Origin: Parietichytrium sp. I65-24A
Taxonomy: Eukaryota; Sar; Bigyra; Thraustochytrida; Thraustochytriidae
Direction of reading: 5' to 3'
DNA: 64,000 nt
NCBI GenBank assembly: GCA_012862575.1
Contig: BLSF01000088.1
Span: 62,001-126,000 of the forward strand
Below, piece by piece: positions 39,928 to 49,700 of this stretch. Within the stretch, counting starts at the first letter, position 1. Each line of letters starts with the position of its first letter. The translations under genes were made by a program, and so were the position numbers. Under the pieces are notes generated by a model. That model had not been told where the DNA came from. It worked only from the letters and a program-made list of their open reading frames with translations, and made no database searches.

Positions 39928-42900
39928 ATGGGCAAGTACTTCGAGGAGCGAAGCTGTGACGGCGTCAAGTTGATGTATTGGTGTGTGGAGACGTTGGGCG
40001 AAGGTCTTGAGGCGATGGACCGAGGAGAAGTTGCCGTGCAGTGAGTTGTAGAGATTAGCAGAGCAGAAGTTGGAGTGGGTTTGGTTGCTAATGGCGAAGT
40101 CGTTTCATAAAGGTTTGGGTGGAGTTGCAAGTTGGGGCAGGATGGGGCGCGAAAGATTGCTGCCAAGCTCGAGCGAAACAAGACGCTTGTGAGATTGATG
40201 TGAGTGGATTCATTCATCACGCGACAAGTCTTACGAGCTGTCGTGATGTTTTCATGAATTTGGGGAGGTAAAGACGACTTGCTTCTCGTGGAAAACGTTC
40301 AGTACATTTCTTGACCTCATTCGTGCGTCCATGCAATGCATTGCTTGTCTCTTCTGGAAATAAATAGTCTTTGGCCTAATGGAATTCGCGGTGAAGGAGC
40401 ATCAGCGATCGGTCGCGCGTTGGAGAAGAACACTGCGCTGTCTACATTGGAGTACGTTTGACTTTGACACGGCCTATGCGTGAAAACTTTCACTACATTT
40501 CCTGACTTGGCTCGTGCGTTCGTGTTGTGCGGCTGACAATTTCTCGCCACTTTTGGAAACAACTAGGCTTGGGTGGAATGAAATCGGTGCTAAAGGAGCA
40601 CTAGCTATCGGTCGCGCGTTGGAGCGGAACACTGCGTTGACTGCATTGGAGTACGGCTGACGTTGACAGCGGCTATACGTGAAATCGTTTTTCAAATCGT
40701 TTTTCACATTTCCTTGTTTGAGCTTTGCGGCTGACGAATTTTTGTTTATTCTGGAAACAAATAGTCTTTGCTCGAATGGAATTGGCACTGAAGGATTGTC
40801 AGTGATCAGTCGTGCGTTGAAGAAGATTGCTGCGCTGACTACATTGGGGTACGTGTGACTTTGACATCCTGCTTTCCATGGAAACATTCGGGACGTCTAA
40901 TGGTTCGTGCTCTATGGCTAATGAGTCTTCGTCATTTCTGAAATAAATAGTCCTCCACAAAATGAAATTGGCGCTGAAGGAGTATCAGCAATCGGTCGCG
41001 CGTTGGAGAAGAACACTGCGCTGACTACATTGGAGTACGTGTGACTTTGACACAGGCTTCAAGTAAAAATGATCAATACATTTTCCTGACCTCGTTTGCG
41101 TGTTCGTGCTTTGTGGCTGACGACGTTTTTTCTCTTCTTTAATTAAACAAAAGTCTTTCTTCCAATGGAATTGGCGAGAAAGGAGCATCAGCGATCGGTC
41201 GCGCGTTGGAGAAGAACACTGTGCTGACTGAATTGAAGTACGTGTGACTTTGACACGGGCTTCAAGTAAAAATGATCAATACATCTCCTGACCTCGTTTG
41301 TGCGTTCGTGTTGTGTGGCTGAAACTTTTTCTCTTACCTGGAAATCATAGTCTTTCTGAAAATGGAATTGGTACTGAAGGAGCATCAGCGATTGGTCGCG
41401 CGTTGGAGAAGAACACTGTGCTGACTGAATTGAAGTACGTGTGACTTTGACTCGGGCTTTTCGTTACACCCTTCGTACATCTCCTGACCTCGTTCGTGCT
41501 TTGCGGCTGACAATTCCTTGTGTCTCTTTTTTTGGAATTCTGAAACCCACTTGGTCAAATTTCTCGTGCTTGACCACTGTGACGTGCTGACGTCATGCAA
41601 AGTCTTGACAATTACAATGGAACCGGGATCCAAGAGTCGCTCCGGTTAAACCGAGACATTGCAACATGCCGTGAGGAAGCGCAAAGGGGGGAGGCGGAGA
41701 GACTCAGAAGAGAAGCGGAGGAGGAGGCAGAGAGACTCAGGAAAGCAAAAGCAGAACAGAAAAAACAAGAGCAGGAAGAACAACAAAGAAAGCTTGCACA
41801 GGAACAGGAAGTAGAGATGCGCAGGCAAGAGCGGGAGGGACCCGTGCCATGGACGGAGTCTGTCAAGCTCTTTGCGCGGTTGGTGAGCTTGAACAATGAT
41901 CTTGTGAGGCGACGCGAGTTTGCAAAGGGCGGAGTGGAGCTGCCAAAAGCTGCTGTGCAGTTGGAGTGGTGCGCCATTCAATTCGCGCGGGACCCCACCG
42001 AGCCTTTTGAGAGCTTTTTTGCCGCGCTTCATGCTGCCAAGGAGAGCCAAACGGCTTTTGAGGGGCTTCAAAGCGAGGTTAAAAGCAACATTGGACGAAA
42101 ACAGGCTCGCAATGANACAGGCTTCAAGTAAAAATGATCAATACATTTTCCTGACCTCGTTTGCGTGTTCGTGCTTTGTGGCTGACGACGTTTTTTCTCT
42201 TCTTTAATTAAACAAAAGTCTTTCTTCCAATGGAATTGGCGAGAAAGGAGCATCAGCGATCGGTCGCGCGTTGGAGAAGAACACTGTGCTGACTGAATTG
42301 AAGTACGTGTGACTTTGACACGGGCTTCAAGTAAAAATGATCAATACATCTCCTGACCTCGTTTGTGCGTTCGTGTTGTGTGGCTGAAACTTTTTCTCTT
42401 ACCTGGAAATCATAGTCTTTCTGAAAATGGAATTGGTACTGAAGGAGCATCAGCGATTGGTCGCGCGTTGGAGAAGAACACTGTGCTGACTGAATTGAAG
42501 TACGTGTGACTTTGACTCGGGCTTTTCGTTACACCCTTCGTACATCTCCTGACCTCGTTCGTGCTTTGCGGCTGACAATTCCTTGTGTCTCTTTTTTTGG
42601 AATTCTGAAACCCACTTGGTCAAATTTCTCGTGCTTGACCACTGTGACGTGCTGACGTCATGCAAAGTCTTGACAATTACAATGGAACCGGGATCCAAGA
42701 GTCGCTCCGGTTAAACCGAGACATTGCAACATGCCGTGAGGAAGCGCAAAGGGGGGAGGCGGAGAGACTCAGAAGAGAAGCGGAGGAGGAGGCAGAGAGA
42801 CTCAGGAAAGCAAAAGCAGAACAGAAAAAACAAGAGCAGGAAGAACAACAAAGAAAGCTTGCACAGGAACAGGAAGTAGAGATGCGCAGGCAAGAGCGGG

Positions 42901-45659
42901 AGGGACCCGTGCCATGGACGGAGTCTGTCAAGCTCTTTGCGCGGTTGGTGAGCTTGAACAATGATCTTGTGAGGCGACGCGAGTTTGCAAAGGGCGGAGT
43001 GGAGCTGCCAAAAGCTGCTGTGCAGTTGGAGTGGTGCGCCATTCAATTCGCGCGGGACCCCACCGAGCCTTTTGAGAGCTTTTTTGCCGCGCTTCATGCT
43101 GCCAAGGAGAGCCAAACGGCTTTTGAGGGGCTTCAAAGCGAGGTTAAAAGCAACATTGGACGAAAACAGGCTCGCAATGAAGCGCGGCAGAAGCTTCAAA
43201 AACTGGTCTCCATCGTTCTCGAAGAAAATGCAACCTTAAAACTGAACAACGTCGAGAAAGAGTGGCGCCGCTGGGAAAGCAAACTAAATCAGGACATCTC
43301 TGCAAATGTTGAACGCATCAGAAGCAGCACAACGCTCCTGAGCTTTGACCTCGAGAGCTTTAGAGAAATATGCTCCAGCACAATTGCTCAGCTTCAAAAT
43401 GCCCACGAGTCTCTGCAAGGGTGGAAGGGCCACCACGACTCCCGAGTATGGCGAGCCAAATCCGAGCAAGCGATGGTTCAGCTCAAACGAGCCGTGTCAC
43501 AAGACGGTAAGAGGGATGTCTTTGAAGTCGTCTTGAGCGCAGATGGCTTAGAAGAGGTGAAGCAGTGGTTGAAGCAAGCAGTTACCGTATTAGAAGGCGA
43601 GTACAACTGTTTGCGGGAAGACCACCCCGAAGCCGACTTTCCTGAAGCGAAAATAGAAATGGCCCTGAAGGCTCTCAGGCTGTTTGTTCAGGATGATATG
43701 TTTGTCTTTCTTGAGTGGGTTCGTGAACAAGTGAACACGTATGAAAATTTGCAAGCATTCTATGCGACAGGAAGCAAAGAGCCGTCTACTCGAGCCTTTG
43801 AGACTCTCGTAGAGAACGTACATGGGCTTGAGGATGATATTGCTAAGTGTGAGTTTGCGTCAGGGAGGCTTGAGAAGCAAATTGTACGCGGAAAAGACCG
43901 AGATGGAAGCTTGGCATCCGAAAACCATGAACTGAACACCAAGTCAAAAAGATTGCGAGAAAATTTGAGAAGGCTCTCTCGTCGATTGGTGGCAGAGCGT
44001 GCGCGGTTGCTGCGCACAGCCGAGCTTCATTATCCAGAGCTGTTGGCCAGTCCCGAGTGGACTCGAGTTCTCGGACTTGAGGATGTTCCCGGTGCGGACT
44101 TGCTGCAAAAGAACGGTGTGTTGCTAGAAGGCTTTCGAGCGCAGGACTTCACCGTTATACGGACACTGGGCTCTTCAAGCCCTGGAAGAAGAGTCGATCT
44201 GGTGGAGGATTCGAGTATCTCTCGGGAAGGCAGGGGTGCAATCGCTTCGACTCGACGAGTTCTGAAATCATTCCATCTTGGCGACCCTGATGCCCAAAAG
44301 TACTTTCTGCGGCAGTGCGCCGTGCTGACCTCATTACGCGATGCAAACGTGGCTCGAGTGGAAAATGTGTTCCTGGATCGCGAAGCGAACCTCGGGTGCA
44401 TTGTGATGCCCTTCTACGAGAACGGTGACCTGAATGTGTGGCTCGAGTCGACCCCGCCGACGGCAAGAGAGATGTGGAGGTGCAAGTCGCTCGCCATGGA
44501 TATCCTTCAGGGCTTGAACCAGATCCATTCAGCGGGTCACGTTCATTGCGACTTGAAGCCGCACAACGTATTCCTGACGCGGTCGTTTCGCGCCGTTCTT
44601 GGAGACTTTGACGGTGTGCAGAAAAATGGCCGGACGCTTACAGCCAACCTCCAGGTGACATTGGACTACCTCGCGCCGGAGCTGAGGGACGGGTCGCAAC
44701 ACAAGGTCACTGCGGCTGTGGACATGTACGCTTGCGGGAGGATTCTGGAGCAGTTGCTGGATGGGGTCGCGAAAGAGGGAAGCGGCTGCAATGCTCTGAT
44801 TTCGAGTCTAATGAGCGCCGATCCTCACGCCCGGCCGACGGCCAACCAAGCTCTGCAAGACGAATTCTTTTCCGAAAAGCCTGCTGAGACCCGCGATTGT
44901 TGGACGTGCTGGGATAAGTGTCTTGAGCAGAACACAGTCGTGTGTGGTAGCGGCGCACATTGCTTGTGCAAGGAGTGCTTGAGCAACCTTGTGAGAGGCG
45001 GTGTCAACCCGGAAACAGTTGCGATGGACGGCACTCTGCGGTGTTGCATGCCTGAATGTCAAGAACTGCTACCGTCGAGTTCTATCGCGGCTTTGTTGGC
45101 CGAGTCAGACTGGAAGGCGCTTCTGAAGGTGGCAGCAGACAGGCATGAAGCCCGTCTTCAGCGCGATTTCCAGCAAAAGCTTGAGGAGGAACTCAAGAAG
45201 AGTATCGACGACCAATCCTTGCTTCTACACCGAAACAAAATCATCAACGAGATCCTTACATTGCAGTGCCCGTCCTGCAAGAAGGCTTTCGTTGACTTTG
45301 ATGCCTGTTTCGCCGTGCAGTGCATTGACACTATGGGCAACGGGTGCAAGACCTACTTTTGTGCATGGTGTCTTACAAACTGTGGGCCAAGCAGTCAAGC
45401 CGCGCACAGGCATGTTGCGAACTGTCCTTCGAATCGATCAAGGGATCAGAATGTGTACTTTGGCGACCACGCCAAGCGCGACAAGGAGATGAAGCGCCTC
45501 CGCGCCAAGAGACTCGGAGAGTATTGGACCGCCGAGATCTCCGGTCGAGCGAGTAAAGAAGTAGAGACTGGTCTCAAGTCTCTCCTTGTTGGGTTTCGCG
45601 AGTCGATTGAATTCGATGTTCTGCCGCCTGCACTCGCAGAGTTCTTATTACAATTCTAG
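39928..45659 (+). CDS. Gene A: LRR-coiled coil-kinase-like-RING/IBR-like protein
   Basis: Exons 39928-40040, 40113-40199, then six LRR exons (40368-40451, 40567-40650, 40765-40848, 40951-41034, 41154-41237, 41351-41434) and a last exon 42668-45659. The sum is 3,696 nt, an open frame of 1,231 residues. The copies at 41603-42115, 42219-42302 and 42416-42499 are treated as an assembly duplicate around the N at 42116. Domains: N-cap, ribonuclease-inhibitor-type LRRs, highly charged coiled coil (about 245-300) and helical region, kinase-like domain about 727-985 with HCDLKPHN and LAPEL but GDFDGV in place of DFG and FLRQCAVL where the alpha-C Glu is expected, a RING-like module (CWTC...CGSGAHCLCKEC...CMPEC), and an IBR-like module (CPSC...FCAWC...HRHVANC). 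Probably an intracellular sensor or E3-type protein; function unknown. Confidence 0.85.
40368..41434 (+). repeat. LRR-exon array of gene A (6 units)
   Basis: Six 84-nt exons, each one 28-residue LRR, at a period of about 185-205 bp, with introns of 102-119 bp that also resemble each other (GTACGTGTGACTTTG donor region; GCTGAC branch-like motif; AAATAG acceptor). Each exon starts after codon position 2, so any unit can be lost or gained in frame. Confidence 0.92.
41052..42115 (+). repeat. Duplicate copy 1 flanking the assembly N
   Basis: 1,064 bp identical, as far as I can compare, to 42117-43180 (offset 1,065), covering two LRR exons, their introns and the first 513 nt of the last exon. It ends mid-codon at the N. 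Most likely the end of one contig overlapping the start of the next. Confidence 0.93.
42116..42116. other. Single-N contig join
   Basis: One ambiguous base between two identical 1,064-bp stretches. It interrupts the coding frame of the upstream copy. It looks like a scaffolding join of overlapping contigs rather than a base-call ambiguity. Confidence 0.9.
42117..43180 (+). repeat. Duplicate copy 2 flanking the assembly N
   Basis: Second copy of the 1,064-bp stretch. It continues without a break into the rest of the gene A last exon, so this copy is the one used in the gene model. Confidence 0.93.
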
Positions 45660-45707
45660 AAGAAACAAACACCTGTAGCGACAACATTTTTTTTTGTGGC
45701 ATAAAAT

Positions 45708-45975
45708 TTTGAGAACAGGATATCATGTGTCGATGTCTAATGTAAACTCAGACCACCGCTCCGCGAAATGACATCGTACAAACGGTGAGTGGCACAAAGG
45801 TTTCGTGCACAGCTGCAAAGTCGGAGAATGACCTTTGCGATGGGGTTGGCCACTTGGAGACGCACTCAGGGCCGCCACAATCTCATAAAAAGTGCAGACC
45901 TGGTCAGCATGGTGCAAGTCGAGATCCAATAAGGAATCCGTCAAATGCAATATTTTTTTTCCGTGGCATTTATTA
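45708..45975. repeat. Duplicated 3' flank (gene A)
   Basis: Nearly identical to 39093-39372. Differences are scattered single bases and short indels. A weaker remnant (CAAGC.CATC...CTCTTGTTGA..GACGGGAGATCTAG) lies after gene B near 54195-54238. Confidence 0.9.
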
Positions 45976-46379
45976 AAGAGTGAATAGACTGAATAGACAT
46001 TGGCAAGCAAACCCATCATGCTCTTGTTGACAGGCGGGAGATCTAGCCAGAGCTAGTCTCAGCCAACTCAGCCACAGCGAAAGTGAGCAGAGGTAATCCC
46101 AACTTTTCTTCCTCGCTAGTAGCTAGTAGAGCCAACTCATTAACTTTAACTATTAATCTCATCCTAAGCAGATTATTAGAGCCGCCCTAGAGAGCCAGTA
46201 GTCTCCAGCTAGACGATCGAGTACGCCTGCAGTACCTGCAGTACATGGGATGTTATTCAACTGCATAATAACGGCTAGGCCTTGACGAGGACGTGTACGC
46301 CCGTACGTGGCGTAGGTCAGACGAGCAGTTCCTTGTTCTAAAGTGCAACAACAACCACGAACCTCTCTCTCATTCTCAT

Positions 46380-46400
46380 GCGTGCAACGTTTACGCGACC
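46380..46400 (+). promoter_or_regulatory. Conserved upstream block of the array (gene B copy)
   Basis: GCGTGCAACG then TTTACGCGACC, about 320 bp upstream of the gene B ATG. Confidence 0.45.
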
Positions 46401-46701
46401 CAGAGGGAACTGTGCGTCATGTTTACGCTGTCTGCTGGAAAGGAAAGCGCAGCTGGACATAGCGGGACACGGAGTTCCGTAACGTCGGAAAGGAGGCTCG
46501 AGTATCCAAGCAACACTAATCCACTATGCTCTATTTGCTCTATTTGCTCTATCCTCTATCCATGGACAATATCCACGCACGCGCGAACGACAGAGAGCGA
46601 CAGAGGACGGAACTTTGTGAGCGACCAAGTTTTGACGAAGAGAAGGAAAGAAAGATAGATTGATAGAAAGATAGAAAGAAAGAAAGAGAGGAGACGTGAA
46701 G

Positions 46702-49700
46702 ATGGGAAAGTATCAGGAGTTAAGTTCTAACGGCGTCAAGTTGAGGTATTGGTTTGTGGAGACGTTGGACGAAGGTCTTGAGGCAATAGACCGAGGAGAA
46801 GTTGCCGTGCGGTGAGTTGTAGAGATTAGCAGAGCAGAAGATGGATTGGTTTGGTGCTAATGGCGATTTACTTTTGTACAGGTTTGGGCCGGGTTGCAAG
46901 TTGGGGCAGGATGGGGCGCGAAAGATTGCTGCCAAGCTCGAGCGAAACAAGACGCTTGTGAGATTGATGTGAGTGGATTCATTCATCACGCGGCAAGTCT
47001 TGCGAGCTGTCGTGATGTTTGCGCGAAATTGGGGAAGCAATGACGACTTGCTTCTCGTGGGAAACGTTCAGTACATTTCCTGACCTCGTTCGGGCCATCG
47101 CGCTTTGTGGCTGACCATTTCTTGTCGTATCTGGGAATTATAGTCTTTCTAAAAGTGGAATTGGTGCTGAAGGAGCATCAGCGATCGGTCGCGCGTTGGA
47201 GAAGAACACTGCGCTGACTACGCTGGAGTACGTGTGACTTTTGAAACGGGCTTCTTGTGAAACCTCATGGTAAATGTCCTGGTCTCGTTCGTGTTTTGTG
47301 ATTGACGAGTCAGTGTCTTCTCCATAACAAATAGTCTCTCTTCCAATGGAATTGGCTCTGAAGGAGCATCAGCGATCGGTCGCGCGTTGGGAAAAAATAC
47401 TGCGCTGACGCTCTTGAAGTACGATGGACTTTGACACTGTCTTTTCGTGAAAGAATCCAGCATATCTCCACTTGTTCGAACTCTGGCTGACAATTTCTTG
47501 TGTTTCTGGAAACAAATAGTCTCTATGGCAATGATATTCGCTATTCAGGAGCATCAGCGATCGGTAGCGCGTTGGAGAAGAACACTGCGCTGACTACGCT
47601 GGAGTACGTGTGACTTTTGAAACGGGCTTCTTGTGAAACCCTATGGTAAATTTCCTGGTCTCGCTCGTGTTTTGTGATTGACAAGTCATTTTCTTCTCCA
47701 AAACAAATAGTCTCTCTTCCAATGGAATTGGTGCTAATGGAGCATCAGCGATCGGTCGCGCGTTGAGGAAAAATACTGCGCTGACGCGCTTGAAGTACGA
47801 TGGACTTTGACGCTGTCTTTCGTGAAACAAACCAGCATATTTTCCCTTGTTCGAACTCTGGCTGACAATTTCTTGTGTTTCTGGAAACAAATAGTCTCTA
47901 TGGCAATGATATTAGCTCTGCAGGAGCATCAGCGATCGGTCGCGCGTTGGAGAAGAACACTGCGCTGACTACACTGGAGTACGTGTGACTTTTGAAACGG
48001 GCTTCTTGTGAAACCCTATGGTAAATTTCCTGGTCTCGCTCGTGTTTTGTGATTGACGAGTCATTGTCTTCTCCAAAACAAATAGTCTCTCTTCGAATGG
48101 AATTGGCGCTGAAGGAGCTTCAACAATCGGTCGCGCGTTGGAGAAGAACACAGCACTGACTACGCTTATGTACGTGTGACTTTGGCCACTTGCCCTTGGT
48201 GAAACTGTTTAGTACATTTTTTGCTAACTTCTGAAAAAAAAAAAAGGTTTCAAAGTAATGCAATTCGCGCTTACGGAGCATCGGCGATCGGCCACGCGTT
48301 GAAGACGAATACTGCGCTGACTACTTTGGAGTAGGTGTGACATTAATACGTGCTTTCGTGAAACTCTTGTATACATTTGCTATCCACGTTCGTGCATTCA
48401 TGTTTTGCGGCTGACAAAATTTGGTCTTTTCTGGAAATAAACAGTCTTCAACGAACCGAAACTGACGCTGAAGGAGCATCAGCGATCTTTGCTGGGCTGA
48501 AGAAGAATACTGCGCTGACTACATTGAAGTACGTGTGACGTTGAGACAGGCGTTTTGTGGAAAGCTTCAGCTGACATCATATGTGCTTTGCTGTCAACAA
48601 TGTCTTGTCTTATCTGGAGAACCGTAGTCTTCGACTGAACGAAATTGACGCTGAAGGAGCTTCAGCGATCGGTCGCGCGTTGAAAAAGAACACTGCCCTG
48701 ACTGCACTTAAGTACGTGGGACGTTGACCGGAGCATTTTTTTGGAAACCCTTCATTCAATACATGATGTGACCTCGCTCACGCATTCATGCTTTGTGGCT
48801 GACGATAACTTGTTACTTCCGGGAATAAACAGTCTTCAACGGAACGGAATTGGCGCTGGAGGGGCACAAGCAATCGGTCGCGCGTTGGAGAAGAACGCTG
48901 CACTGACTACGTTGGGGTACGTGTGACTTTGACAATCGCCTTTTGGGAGAATGTTCTGTACACTGCCTGACCTTGTCTGAGTATTCCCGCTGACGATTTC
49001 TTGCCTTTTCTGAAAACAAATAGTCTTTCTGAAAACAGAATTCGCGCTGAAGGAGCATCAGTGATCGGTCGCGCGTTGGAGAAGAACGCTGCGCTAACTA
49101 CATTAGAGTAAGTGCGACTTTCACATTGTGCTAACTTTGCTTGTGCTTGCGGCTGACTATTCCTTGTCTTTTCTGGAAATGAATAGTCTTTCTGAAAACG
49201 AAATTTGCGCTGAAGGAGTAACAATAATTGGTCGCGCGTTGGAGAAGAACACTGTGCTGAGGAAGTTGGAGTACGTGCGAATTTGTCGCAGGCTTTTCCT
49301 GAAAACGTTCAGTATATTTACTAAGATTGCTCGTGCTTTGCGGCTGACGATTTGTTGTCTTTTCTCGAACAAATAGTCTCTTTTTCAATGAAACTGGCGA
49401 CGAAGGTGCATCAGCGATCGGTCGCGCGTTGGAGAAGAACACTGCGCTGACTACTTTGGAGTACGTATGACTTTGCCCATTTCCACCAAAAGCTCTTCAG
49501 TACATTCCCTGACCTCACTCGTGCGTTCGCCCGTTGTGTCTGACAATTTCTTGTCTTTTCTGGAAACAAACAGTCTCTCTAAGAATGGAATCGGCGCTGA
49601 AGGAGCATCAGCGATTGGTCGCGCGTTGGAAAGGAACACGGCGCTGACGACATTGTAGTACGTGTGACTTTGGCATTGGCTTCTCGTGAAAATCGTCGGT

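Larger units (their letters stand above)
45660..46701. other. Intergenic A-B with duplicated flank and gene B promoter
   Basis: Begins with the 3' flank shared with the truncated copy (about 45708-45975). It then has promoter sequence with the conserved upstream block, and a purine-rich leader before the gene B ATG. Confidence 0.7.

Noticed and set aside
41603-42499. Extra LRR exons and a second last-exon start in gene A
   Set aside because: They lie in an exact 1,064-bp duplicate abutting a single N and break the frame; treated as contig overlap.
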